Shown here piece after piece: positions 33,597 to 42,444 of a stretch of 64,000 bases of DNA. Location of the stretch: positions 1-64,000 of the forward strand of contig JADJDV010000007.1 in assembly GCA_016702555.1 (NCBI GenBank). Reading direction: 5' to 3'. This DNA comes from Burkholderiales bacterium. Lineage in GTDB: Bacteria > Pseudomonadota > Gammaproteobacteria > Burkholderiales > Burkholderiaceae_C. The first letter of the stretch is position 1. The number at the start of each line of letters is the position of its first letter. The position numbers were made by a program, and so were the translations under genes. Under the pieces are notes generated by a model, which was not told the origin of the DNA, searched no databases, and worked only from the letters and a program-made list of their open reading frames with translations.

Positions 33597-35012
33597 ATGA
33601 CCGACCAGCCGTCCGCCGACCCCATCATCGCCATCGCCACCGCGCCCGGCCGCGGCGCGGTGGGCATCGTGCGCGTGTCGGGACATGAGCTGATGCCGCT
33701 GGCGCGCGCGCTCACCGACCGCGAACTGGCACCACGCGTGGCCGCCTACGGGCCGTTCAAGGACGCGGGCGGCAGCCCCATCGACCACGGACTGGCGCTG
33801 TTCTTTCCCGCGCCGCACTCCTACACCGGCGAGGACGTGCTGGAGTTGCAGGCGCACGGCGGCCCGGTGGTCCTGCAATTGCTGCTACAACGCTGCCTGC
33901 TGGCCGCCGCCGAGATCAACCCGGCCAGCGGCGGCGCGCGCTTGGCGCGCCTGCGTCTGGCACGGCCGGGCGAGTTCACCGAACGCGCCTTCCTGAACGA
34001 CAAGCTCGACCTGGCGCAGGCCGAGGCGGTGATGGACCTGATCGACGCCAGTACCGAAGCGGCGGCGCGCTCGGCCAGCCGCTCGCTGGCGGGCGCCTTC
34101 TCGCGCGAGATCCACGCACTGCGCGACGGGCTGATCCAACTGCGCATGCTGATCGAGGTGACGCTGGATTTTCCTGAAGAAGAAATCGACGTGCTCTCGG
34201 CCCCCGACGTGCGCGACCAGCTATCGAACTTGCAGCAAGCGCTGGCCGGCGTGCAGGCGCGCGCGCGTCAGGGCGCGCTGCTGCGCGAGGGCATCAAGGT
34301 AGTGATCGCTGGCCAGCCCAATGCTGGCAAGAGCAGCCTGCTCAACGCGTTGGCGGGGGCTGAGTTGGCCATCGTCACCCCCATTGCCGGCACCACGCGC
34401 GACGTGGTGCAGCAGACCATCCAGATCGAGGGCGTGCCGCTGCACGTGCTCGACACCGCCGGCCTGCGCGAGAGCCACGACGAGGTCGAGCGCATCGGCA
34501 TTGAACGCGCCTGGGAGCACATCGCCAGCGCCGACGCCGTGCTGCTGTTGCACGACCTGACGCGCCTTAATGCGCCCGATTACCAGGCCGAGGACCGCCG
34601 CATCGCCGCCACCCTGGCCGAGCGCCTGTCGCGTGATGTGCCGCTGCTGCACCTGTGGAACAAGCGCGACGCCGCGCCCGGCCCATTGCTGTCGGGCGAT
34701 GGCATCGCCTTGTCGGCGCGCACCGGCGAGGGGCTGGATGCGCTGCGCCAGCGCCTGCTGCAAGTGGCCGGATGGCAGGCCGGCACGGGCGATGGTGTCT
34801 TCATCGCGCGCGAGCGCCACCTGCAGGCGCTGGCCCGTGCGGCGCAGCACCTGGACGCGGCCAGCGCGCATCTGCACGGTCCGGCGCCCCTGCTCGATCT
34901 GCTGGCCGAGGAGCTGCGCCTGGCGCAGAACGCCCTGGGCGAGATCACCGGTGAATTCAGCGCCGACGACCTGCTGGGCGTGATCTTCTCGCGCTTTTGC
35001 ATCGGCAAGTGA
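33597..35012 (+). CDS. mnmE: tRNA modification GTPase MnmE
   Basis: The 471-residue GTPase, with MnmG, installs the carboxymethylaminomethyl group at U34 of certain tRNAs. It has the folate-binding N-domain (IIAIATAPGRGAVGIVRVSG), a helical domain, the inserted G domain (P-loop GQPNAGKSSLLNALAG, then DTAGLRESHDEVERIGIERA and NKRD) and the C-terminal FCIGK with the catalytic Cys. I chose the ATG at 33597; a long in-frame extension upstream contains no conserved sequence. Confidence 0.96.
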   Translation: MTDQPSADPIIAIATAPGRGAVGIVRVSGHELMPLARALTDRELAPRVAAYGPFKDAGGSPIDHGLALFFPAPHSYTGEDVLELQAHGGPVVLQLLLQRCLLAAAEINPASGGARLARLRLARPGEFTERAFLNDKLDLAQAEAVMDLIDASTEAAARSASRSLAGAFSREIHALRDGLIQLRMLIEVTLDFPEEEIDVLSAPDVRDQLSNLQQALAGVQARARQGALLREGIKVVIAGQPNAGKSSLLNALAGAELAIVTPIAGTTRDVVQQTIQIEGVPLHVLDTAGLRESHDEVERIGIERAWEHIASADAVLLLHDLTRLNAPDYQAEDRRIAATLAERLSRDVPLLHLWNKRDAAPGPLLSGDGIALSARTGEGLDALRQRLLQVAGWQAGTGDGVFIARERHLQALARAAQHLDAASAHLHGPAPLLDLLAEELRLAQNALGEITGEFSADDLLGVIFSRFCIGK

Positions 35013-35118
35013 GCACCCACCATCGCGGCTGCGATCCCTGTCCTTGATGGCATCCAGTGTTTGTCCGCTGTGCTACGGTGCAGCTCAGTCGCCTCGCGCG
35101 ACCCTCGGAGAGGACGCC

Positions 35119-35562
35119 ATGAACACCGCCAGCCCGAGCCAGTGGCTCGAAGTCCAGCATCGCCAGATTGACCGAGGCATCGAGGACATGCTCGACGGCT
35201 CCGGCACCCTGGAACAGCTGGGCCGATCGCTGGATCTGCTGCGGCTGCATATCTATCTGGAAGAGGTTGTGCTGTTTCCGCCGCTCGAGCAGGCTGGGCT
35301 GACCATGCCCGTGTTCGTGATGCAGCGCGAACATGGGCAGATGTGGCCGCTGTTGCGATCGCTTAGGGGCGCCGACGCGGCAGTGGCAGAAAGCTGCGGC
35401 ACCCTGCTGCAGCTGCTGCAGATTCACAACCCCAAGGAAGAGCAGATCCTCTATACCGCCGCCGACCGGATCGCCGCCGAGCAGGGCGATGGCGCGCTGC
35501 TCAAGGCACTGAAATCGGGTCGGATGCCCGCTGGGTGGGCCTGCGCCATGGCGCCGTGTTGA
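35119..35562 (+). CDS. hemerythrin-like HHE domain protein
   Basis: This 147-residue helical protein shows a hemerythrin/HHE cation-binding arrangement: VQHRQIDRGIEDML, LRLHIYLEEVVLFPPLE, MQREHGQMWPLLRSL and IHNPKEEQILYTAAD supply His and Glu ligands for a likely di-iron site. It could sense or scavenge oxygen or nitric oxide; this is inference. A GGAGAGGA sits before the ATG. It is alone between mnmE and the convergent apt gene. Confidence 0.75.
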   Translation: MNTASPSQWLEVQHRQIDRGIEDMLDGSGTLEQLGRSLDLLRLHIYLEEVVLFPPLEQAGLTMPVFVMQREHGQMWPLLRSLRGADAAVAESCGTLLQLLQIHNPKEEQILYTAADRIAAEQGDGALLKALKSGRMPAGWACAMAPC

Positions 35563-35584
35563 GGAGCGGCCAAGCGTCGGCGGT

Positions 35585-36142
35585 TCAGTGACCGTCGAAA
35601 TCCACCAGGGTGAACAGCTTCAAGCCGGCTTCGCGCAGGCGCGCGGAGCCGCCGAGTTCCGGCAGATCGACGATGGCGGCGCCTTCGGTCACGTCGGCGC
35701 CCAGCTTTTCCAGCAGCTTCTTGCCGGCCATCATGGTGCCGCCGGTGGCGATCAGGTCGTCGATCAGCAGCACGCGCTGGCCCTGCGCGACGGCGTCGGT
35801 GTGCAGCTCGACGGTGGCGCTGCCGTATTCCAGTTCGTAGGTCTCCTGCACCGTGGTGAAGGGCAGCTTGCCGCTCTTGCGGATGGGCACGAAACCGACG
35901 TTGAGTTCGTAGGCGACCACCGAGCCGATGATGAAGCCGCGCGCGTCCAGCCCGGCCACCACGTCGGGGCGCAGCTCGGGCGCCATGTAGCGGTGTACGA
36001 AAGCGTCGATCAGCACGCGGAACACGCGCGGGTTCTGCAGCAGCGGCGTGATGTCGCGGAACTGCACGCCCGGCGCCGGCCAGTCGGGCACGGTGCGGAT
36101 GTGCTGGCGCAGGTAATCGGTGACGGAGAAGGTGGCGGTCAT
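35585..36142 (-). CDS. apt: adenine phosphoribosyltransferase
   Basis: The 185-residue enzyme makes AMP from adenine and PRPP in purine salvage. Hallmarks are PDWPAPGVQFRDITPLLQNP, VAGLDARGFIIGSVVAYEL and the PRPP loop RVLLIDDLIATGGTMMAG. The start MTATFS at 36142 is preferred over a longer frame. It follows the CPA2 antiporter gene by 35 bases on the same strand. Confidence 0.95.
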   Translation of the reverse strand: MTATFSVTDYLRQHIRTVPDWPAPGVQFRDITPLLQNPRVFRVLIDAFVHRYMAPELRPDVVAGLDARGFIIGSVVAYELNVGFVPIRKSGKLPFTTVQETYELEYGSATVELHTDAVAQGQRVLLIDDLIATGGTMMAGKKLLEKLGADVTEGAAIVDLPELGGSARLREAGLKLFTLVDFDGH

Positions 36143-36177
36143 GGCAGCGCCATTGTGCCGTGTCGGGGCACGCCGGC

Positions 36178-38160
36178 TCAAGCGGTCAAGGCCTTCTCGG
36201 CGCGCGCCAGCGGCGCGGCCTTGCCGGACAGCACCACGGTCTCGCCGCCTTGCAGCGGCGCGTCGTCGTCGGCCGGCACCGGCGCGCCCGAGCGCCGCTG
36301 CAGGCTGACGGCGCGCAACTCGCCCGCGTCGGCCAGCAGTTCGGCCAGGCGCCGGCCGGCCAGCGCCTCAGGGACGGTGAAGGTCTTCAGGTGGTCCTCG
36401 TCCAGCGTGTCCTCGCTGGCGTCGTTGGCGCCCCGGAAGTAGCCACGCAGCAGTTGGTAACGCTGCTCGCGCTGCTCGCGCAGCAGGCGCACCACGCGGC
36501 GCATCGGCACGCCGGTGAGCGCCAGCGCGTGACCGGCCAGCATCAGCGAGCCTTCATGCGCTTCGGGCACCACCTCGGTGGCACCGGCGGCGCGCAGGCG
36601 GTCGAGATGACGGTCGCTCTGCGTGCGCACCACCACGGGCAGGTGCGGGGCCTGGGCACGGATCGCCGCCAGCACCTGGATTGCGCTGTGCGTGTTCAAG
36701 GTGGTGATCACGGCGGCGCTGGCGCGCTTGAGGCCGGCCGCGGTCAGCGCCTGCGCCTTGCTGGCATCGCCGAAGGCCACCGCCTGGCCCGCGGCCGCGG
36801 CCAGGCGCACGCGGTCGGGGTCCAGGTCCAGCGCCATGATGGGGATGCCTTCCTGCGCCAGCACGCGCGCGATTGCCTGGCCACTGCGGCCGTAGCCGCA
36901 GATCAGCACATGGCCGCGAACATCGATCGATTGGCTGGCGATCTGGGTCATCTGCAGCGACTGCTGCAGCCACTCGCTCGCCACCCACCGCATCACGATG
37001 CGGTTGCTGGCCATGATGATGAAGGGTGTGACCAGCATCGACAGCACCATCGCCGCCAGGATGGGGTTGAACAACTCGGGTAGCAGCAGGCCCTCGCGCC
37101 TGCTCAAGGTGAGCAACACGAAGCCGAACTCGCCGGCCTGCGCCAGGTACAGGCCAGTGCGCAGCGCGACGCCGCTGCCAGCGCCCAGCCAGCGCGCCAG
37201 CGCGGCCACCAGCACCAGCTTGAACAGCACGGGAATCGTCAGCAGCACCAGCACCAGCGGCCACTGCAGCCAGATCAGGCGCCAGTCGAGCAGCATGCCG
37301 ATGGTGATGAAGAACAGGCCCAGCAGCACGTCGTGGAAGGGCCGGATCTGCGCCTCGACCTGGATGCGGAACTCGGTCTCGGAGATCAGCACGCCGCAGA
37401 TGAAGGCGCCCAGCGCCAGCGACAGGCCGGCCTGCTCGGTCAGCCAGGCCAGGCCCAGCGTCATCAGCAGCAGGTTGAGCATGAACAGCTCCTCGCTGCG
37501 GCGCCGCGCCACCACCGTCAGCCACCCGCGCATCAGGCGCTGACCGCCCCACAACAACAAACCGATCAGCAGCGCCGCCTTCAGCAGCGCCAGCGCCAGC
37601 GCACCGGCCAGTTGCTCGGGCGCGGCGCCCAGCGCCGGAATCAGCACCAGCAGCGGCACCACCGCCAGGTCCTGCAGCAGCAGCACGCCCATCACCCGCT
37701 GGCCGTGTTCGGAGTCCATCTCCAGCCGGTCGGCCATCATCTTGACCACGATGGCGGTGCTGCTCATGGCCAGCGCGCCCGACAGCGCCAGCGCGGTCTG
37801 CCAGCTCATGGGCCAGCGCACCGGCGCCAGCCAGTGCAGCGCCATGGCACCGAAGGTGACGAACACCATGGTCAGCAGCACCTGCGCCAGCCCGAGCCCG
37901 AACACATGGCGGCGCATGGCGTGCAGCTTGGGCAGGTTGAACTCGAGCCCGATCACGAACATCAGGAACACCACGCCGAACTCGGCCAGGTACTTGATGC
38001 TCGCGGCGTCCTGCCCGAAGGCCAGGCCGAGCGTGTGCGGTTCCATCAGCACGCCGGCGACCAGATAACCCAGGATCGCCGGCAGCTTGAGCCAGCGGCA
38101 GGCGGCCACCCCCAGCACCGCGGCCAGCAGATACAGCAGCGTCAGCTCAAGGGCGCCCAT
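36178..38160 (-). CDS. CPA2 cation:proton antiporter with TrkA domains (KefB-like)
   Basis: A 660-residue membrane protein: residues 1-390 form the Na+/H+ exchanger domain with about twelve helices, and 420-540 a TrkA-N (RCK) NAD-binding domain (HVLICGYGRSGQAIARVLAQ). A TrkA-C domain lies near the C-terminus (FTVPEALAGRRLAELLADAG). The architecture is that of KefB/KefC potassium:proton antiporters; glutathione gating or an ancillary KefF/KefG is not evident. It is divergent from kdsD with 69 bases between. Confidence 0.88.
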   Translation of the reverse strand: MGALELTLLYLLAAVLGVAACRWLKLPAILGYLVAGVLMEPHTLGLAFGQDAASIKYLAEFGVVFLMFVIGLEFNLPKLHAMRRHVFGLGLAQVLLTMVFVTFGAMALHWLAPVRWPMSWQTALALSGALAMSSTAIVVKMMADRLEMDSEHGQRVMGVLLLQDLAVVPLLVLIPALGAAPEQLAGALALALLKAALLIGLLLWGGQRLMRGWLTVVARRRSEELFMLNLLLMTLGLAWLTEQAGLSLALGAFICGVLISETEFRIQVEAQIRPFHDVLLGLFFITIGMLLDWRLIWLQWPLVLVLLTIPVLFKLVLVAALARWLGAGSGVALRTGLYLAQAGEFGFVLLTLSRREGLLLPELFNPILAAMVLSMLVTPFIIMASNRIVMRWVASEWLQQSLQMTQIASQSIDVRGHVLICGYGRSGQAIARVLAQEGIPIMALDLDPDRVRLAAAAGQAVAFGDASKAQALTAAGLKRASAAVITTLNTHSAIQVLAAIRAQAPHLPVVVRTQSDRHLDRLRAAGATEVVPEAHEGSLMLAGHALALTGVPMRRVVRLLREQREQRYQLLRGYFRGANDASEDTLDEDHLKTFTVPEALAGRRLAELLADAGELRAVSLQRRSGAPVPADDDAPLQGGETVVLSGKAAPLARAEKALTA

Positions 38161-38229
38161 GTCCGCATGCTAGGGCAAAACCGCCGTGGCGCAGGCAGCT
38201 TGTGGCGGGGGCGGCATAGAATTCCCGCC

Positions 38230-39207
38230 ATGAATTTCGATGCCGATCAGGCCTTGCGCCTGGCACGCGAGACGCTGGACATCGAGGCCGACGCGCTGCT
38301 GGCGCTGAAAAACCGGCTCGGTGACGACTTCGCCCGCGCGGTCGAGCTGGTGCTGGGCCGCGGCGGCCACGTGGTGGTGATGGGCATGGGCAAGAGCGGC
38401 CATATCGGCCGCAAGATCGCCGCCACGCTGGCCTCCACCGGCACCCCGGCGATGTTCGTGCACCCGGCCGAGGCCAGCCACGGCGACCTCGGCATGATCC
38501 AGCCGCAGGACGTGGTGCTGGCGATTTCCAACAGCGGCGAAAGCCAGGAACTGACGGCCATCCTGCCGCTGGTCAAGCGCCTCGGCACGCCGTTGCTGGT
38601 GATGACCGGCAACCTGCAATCGACGCTGGCGCGCCACGCCGACGTGCTGCTGGACGCCGGCGTCGAGAAGGAGGCCTGCCCACTCAATCTCGCGCCCACC
38701 GCCAGCACCACCGCGCAACTCGCCCTGGGCGACGCGCTGGCGGTGGCGTTGCTGGACGCGCGCGGCTTCCGCGCCGAGGACTTCGCCCGCTCGCACCCCG
38801 GCGGCGCCCTGGGCCGGCGCCTGCTGACGCGCGTGTCCGACGTCATGCGCAGCGGCGACGAGGTGCCGCGCGTCGGCCCCGGCGCCGCCTTTGGCGAGCT
38901 GATGCGCGAGATGACGCGCACCGGCCTGGGCGCCTCGGCCGTGGCCGATGCCGACGGCCGCGCGCTCGGCATCTTCACCGACGGCGACCTGCGCCGCCTG
39001 GTCGAGACCGGGCGCGACCTGCGCGCGCTGACGGCGCGCGAGGTGATGCACGCCAACCCGCGCCACATCCGCGCCGACGCGCTGGCCGCCGAGGCCGCCG
39101 AGGCGATGGAGCGTCACCGCATCACGGTGCTGCTGGTGCTGGATGCCGACGGCCGCCTGGTGGGCATCGTCAACAGCAACGATTTGATGCGAGCCAAGGT
39201 GATATGA
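38230..39207 (+). CDS. kdsD: D-arabinose 5-phosphate isomerase
   Basis: The 325-residue KpsF/GutQ-family enzyme interconverts ribulose 5-phosphate and arabinose 5-phosphate, the first step to KDO. It has an SIS domain (VVVMGMGKSGHIGRKIAATL, HPAEASHGDLGMI, ISNSGESQEL) and two CBS domains from about residue 205 (VSDVMRSGDEVPRVGPG and VMHANPRHIRADALAAEA). The ATG at 38230 follows the family start. It leads kdsD-kdsC-lptC. Confidence 0.94.
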   Translation: MNFDADQALRLARETLDIEADALLALKNRLGDDFARAVELVLGRGGHVVVMGMGKSGHIGRKIAATLASTGTPAMFVHPAEASHGDLGMIQPQDVVLAISNSGESQELTAILPLVKRLGTPLLVMTGNLQSTLARHADVLLDAGVEKEACPLNLAPTASTTAQLALGDALAVALLDARGFRAEDFARSHPGGALGRRLLTRVSDVMRSGDEVPRVGPGAAFGELMREMTRTGLGASAVADADGRALGIFTDGDLRRLVETGRDLRALTAREVMHANPRHIRADALAAEAAEAMERHRITVLLVLDADGRLVGIVNSNDLMRAKVI

Positions 39208-39270
39208 ACCCCCCTGAGTCGCCTGCGGCGCCTGCCCCCCGGGGGGACCATGCCAGTGGCCGGTGCCAGC
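39208..39270 (+). repeat. Intergenic GC-rich repeat, copy B
   Basis: It contains GAGTCGCCTGCGGCGCC, a CCCCCC/GGGGGG hairpin and CCAGTGGCCGG, resembling copy A after yidC. It separates kdsD from kdsC and may form a strong hairpin. Confidence 0.5.
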
Positions 39271-39361
39271 CCGGCCACGGCATTCCGGTATGGCATGCTC
39301 CGCGGCCATCGGTCGGGCCTGCTGCGCGGCCCCCACGCGTCGCGTTCGGCGGAGCTTGCCC

Positions 39362-39925
39362 ATGAGTACGCCCGCGCTGACGTTTCCGCCCGAGCTGCTG
39401 CTGCGCGCACAAGGCATCCGCGTGGCGCTGTTCGACGTCGATGGCGTGCTGACCGATGGCGGCCTGTACTTCAGCGCCGAGGGCGAGACGCTGAAGCGCT
39501 TTCACACGCTGGACGGCCATGGCATCAAGCTGCTGGCGCGCGCCGGCATCACGCCTTGCGTGATCTCGGGGCGCGATTCGGCGCCGCTGCGTCTGCGCCT
39601 GCGGACGCTCGGCGTCGAGCACCTGCGCCTGGGCACCGAGGACAAGCTGCCCGCCGCCCAGGCCTTGCTGGCCGAGCTGGGTCTGGACTGGGCGCAGACC
39701 GCCGCCATTGGCGACGACTGGCCCGATCTGCCCCTGCTGCGCCGCGCCGCCTTCGCCTGTGCGCCGCCGCAGGCGCATGTTGAGGCGCGCGCCGCCGCAC
39801 ACCACATTACTGACGCTGCCGGCGGTGCCGGTGCGGCGCGCGAATTCTGCGACCTGCTGCTGGTGGCCGGCGGCCATTACCGCCGCCTGCTCGACCAGCA
39901 GATGGCGGCTGGGGCCGGCGCATGA
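39362..39925 (+). CDS. kdsC: 3-deoxy-manno-octulosonate-8-phosphatase
   Basis: The 187-residue HAD phosphatase removes phosphate from KDO 8-phosphate. The nucleophile motif is FDVDGVLTDGGLYFSAEGE; TGDDWPDLPL-type motif IV appears as IGDDWPDLPLLRRA. It is of the tetrameric KdsC size without a cap domain. Its stop overlaps lptC by four bases. Confidence 0.93.
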   Translation: MSTPALTFPPELLLRAQGIRVALFDVDGVLTDGGLYFSAEGETLKRFHTLDGHGIKLLARAGITPCVISGRDSAPLRLRLRTLGVEHLRLGTEDKLPAAQALLAELGLDWAQTAAIGDDWPDLPLLRRAAFACAPPQAHVEARAAAHHITDAAGGAGAAREFCDLLLVAGGHYRRLLDQQMAAGAGA

Positions 39926-40542
39926 ACCGTGCGCGCCTGCTGCGCTACGGCATGGACCAGGTCTCGGCCTGGCTGCCGGTGCTGTTGATGATGCTGTTCG
40001 CACTCGGCACCTGGTGGCTGGTGCGCAACGCGCCCAAGCTGCACGATGCGGCGCAGGAGCGGCCGGTATCGACCGAGCCGGATTACTTCATGCGCGAGTT
40101 CTCGGTGCGCAGCTTCGACGCCGCGGGCCGACTGAAGTCCGAGCTGACCGGCGCCGAGGGCCACCACTTCCCGGCCAACGACACGCTGGAGGTGAGCGAG
40201 CCGCGCATGCGCTCCTACGACGAGCAGAACCGCACCACGGTGGCGAGTGCGCGGCGCGGCGTATCCAACGGCGACGGCTCCGAGATCCGCCTGTACGGCG
40301 ACGCCCAGGTGCGGCGTGAGCCGACGCCACGCGCCGGCGGTGGCAGCACACCGCAGCTGGAAATCCGCGGCGAGTTTCTGCACGCCTTCACCGAGGAAGA
40401 GCGCGTCAGCTCGGACCAGCCGGTCGAGCTGCGGCGCGGCGCCGACCGCTTCACCGGCGACACCTTCGACTACGACAAGGCCAGCGGCGTGGCGCAGCTG
40501 AAGGGGCGCGTGCGCGGCGTGATCCAGCCGGGGCGCTCGTAG
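39922..40542 (+). CDS. lptC: LPS export protein LptC
   Basis: A 206-residue inner-membrane protein with one N-terminal helix (WLPVLLMMLFALGTWWLV) and a periplasmic LptC beta-jellyroll (PDYFMREFSVRSFDAAGRLK, HFPANDTLEVSEPRMRSYDE, GDTFDYDKASGVAQLKGRVR). It bridges LptB2FG and LptA in lipopolysaccharide transport. The usual neighbours lptA and lptB do not follow; an SDR gene does. Confidence 0.9.
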   Translation: MNRARLLRYGMDQVSAWLPVLLMMLFALGTWWLVRNAPKLHDAAQERPVSTEPDYFMREFSVRSFDAAGRLKSELTGAEGHHFPANDTLEVSEPRMRSYDEQNRTTVASARRGVSNGDGSEIRLYGDAQVRREPTPRAGGGSTPQLEIRGEFLHAFTEEERVSSDQPVELRRGADRFTGDTFDYDKASGVAQLKGRVRGVIQPGRS

Positions 40543-40552
40543 GTCGCGCGCC

Positions 40553-41329
40553 ATGGCCCCGCTGGTCTTCATCACCGGTGCCTCCAGCGGCATCGGCCAG
40601 GCGCTGGCGCAGCGTTACCTGGCCGCCGGCTGGCATCTGGCGCTGCCGGCGCGGCGCCCGGCCGAATTGAGCGCCTGGGCCGCCGCGCAGGGCTGGCCGG
40701 CCGAGCGCTGGCGCGTATACGGTGCCGACGTGGCGGCGGTGGACAGCATCGTCGCCGCCGGCCAGGCCTGCATCGCCGAGCAGGGCGTGCCGCAGGTGGT
40801 GATCGCCAACGCCGGCATCAGCGTCGGCATGGACACGGCCGAGCGCGCCGACCTGGACGTCATGGCGCGCACCTTCGCCGTCAACAACCTCGGCCTGGCG
40901 GCCACCTTCCATCCCTTCGTCGAGCCGATGCGCCAGCGCGGCAGTGGCACCCTGGTCGGCATCGCCAGCGTGGCCGCCATCCGCGGCCTGCCGGGGCACG
41001 CCGCCTACTGCGCCAGCAAGGCCGGCGTGGTGAGCTACTGCGAAAGCCTGCGCGGCGAGTTGCGCGGCAGCGGCGTGCGCGTGGTCACCCTGTTGCCGGG
41101 CTACATCGACACCCCGCTGACGCGGCAGAACCGCTACGCCATGCCCTTTCTGCTGCCGGCCGACGCCTTCGCCGAGCGCGCGGTTCGCGCCATCGAGTCC
41201 GGCGCCAGCTACCGCGTCATCCCCTGGCAGATGGCGGTGGTCGCCAAGCTGCTGCGCCTGCTGCCCAACGCCTGGTTCGACCGCGCGCTGGCCGGGCGGC
41301 CACGCAAGGCGCGCCAGCGCGGCCACTGA
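40553..41329 (+). CDS. SDR family oxidoreductase
   Basis: The 258-residue short-chain dehydrogenase has the coenzyme motif TGASSGIGQALAQRY, the NAGIS stretch after NAN, and the catalytic Ser and Tyr-x3-Lys in ASVAAIRGLPGHAAYCASKA. A C-terminal hydrophobic region (IPWQMAVVAKLLRLLPNAWF) suggests membrane association, as in YohF/DltE-like SDRs. The substrate is unknown. It lies 10 bases after lptC, so it may be co-transcribed. Confidence 0.85.
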   Translation: MAPLVFITGASSGIGQALAQRYLAAGWHLALPARRPAELSAWAAAQGWPAERWRVYGADVAAVDSIVAAGQACIAEQGVPQVVIANAGISVGMDTAERADLDVMARTFAVNNLGLAATFHPFVEPMRQRGSGTLVGIASVAAIRGLPGHAAYCASKAGVVSYCESLRGELRGSGVRVVTLLPGYIDTPLTRQNRYAMPFLLPADAFAERAVRAIESGASYRVIPWQMAVVAKLLRLLPNAWFDRALAGRPRKARQRGH

Positions 41330-41349
41330 AATATGACCGGTCGGCGGTC

Positions 41350-42347
41350 TCAAACCCCCGCGGCCTGCGCCTGCTTGTCGGCGTGGTAGCTGGAGCGCAC
41401 CAGCGCGCCGCAGGCGGCGTGGGTGAAGCCCATGGCCTCGGCTTCGCGCGCGTACATCTTGAAGGTGTCGGGGTGCACATAGCGGCGCACCGGCAAGTGG
41501 GCGCTGCTGGGCGCCAGGTACTGGCCGATGGTCAGCATGTCGACGCCGTGTGCGCGCAGATCGCGCATCACCTCAGGATTTCCTCGTCGGTCTCGCCCAA
41601 GCCGACCATCAGGCCGCTCTTGGTCGGGATGTGCGGGAACAGCGCCTTGAACTTCTTCAGCAGGTTGAGCGAGAACTGGTAGTCGCTGCCAGGGCGCGCC
41701 TGCTTGTACAGGCGCGGCACGGTCTCCAGGTTGTGGTTCATGACGTCGGGCGGCGCCGCCTTCAGGATTTCCAGCGCGCGGTCGTCGCGGCCGCGGAAGT
41801 CGGGCGTCAGGATCTCGATCTGCGTGCCAGGCGACTTCTCGCGCGTGGCGCGGATGCAATCGACGAAATGCTGGCTGCCGCCATCGCGCAGGTCGTCGCG
41901 GTCGACGCTGGTGATGACCACGTACTTCAGCTTCATCTGCGCGATGGTGTCGGCCAGCATGGCGGGCTCGTTGGCGTCCAGCGGATCGGGACGGCCGTGG
42001 CCGACGTCGCAGAACGGGCAGCGCCGCGTGCACTTGTCGCCCATGATCATGAAAGTGGCGGTGCCGTGGCCGAAGCATTCACCGATGTTGGGGCAACTGG
42101 CTTCCTCGCACACCGTCACCAGATTGTTCTTGCGCAGGATGTCCTTGATCTCGTAGAAGCGCGTGTTGCTGGAGCCGGCCTTGACGCGGATCCAGTCGGG
42201 CTTCTTCAGCACCGGCGCGTCGGTTTGCACCTTCACCGGGATGCGGCTGAGCTTGGCGCCCGCCTTCTGCTTGGCGGTGGCGTCGTAGGTGGCGGCAGCT
42301 TGTGCGTCGCGCACGACGGGAGCGTGGGGGCCGATGGATTGGGTCAT
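41350..42347 (-). pseudogene. lipA: lipoyl synthase LipA, one frameshift
   Basis: LipA is a radical SAM enzyme that inserts two sulfurs into octanoyl groups. The N-terminal part holds the auxiliary-cluster Cys set (CEEASCPNIGEC) and the radical SAM motif CTRRCPFCDVGHG, and reads to GLGETDEEIL. There one base is missing (41571-41577); the frame then continues as VMRDLRAHGVDMLTIGQYLA to QAQAAGV. Joined, it is about 331 residues, a normal length. The start is ATG 42347. The lesion is a single lost base (G) in CTGGAGGTG, so sequencing error is likely; if real, lipoate synthesis would fail. Confidence 0.9.
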
Positions 42348-42444
42348 GGGTATCTTGAGAGTTTTCCTGAACGCAAAGAGCGCGAAGGTTGCGCAGAAAT
42401 CGCAGAACAAAACTGGATGAGCTTCCTTCTTGCGCCCTGTGCGT

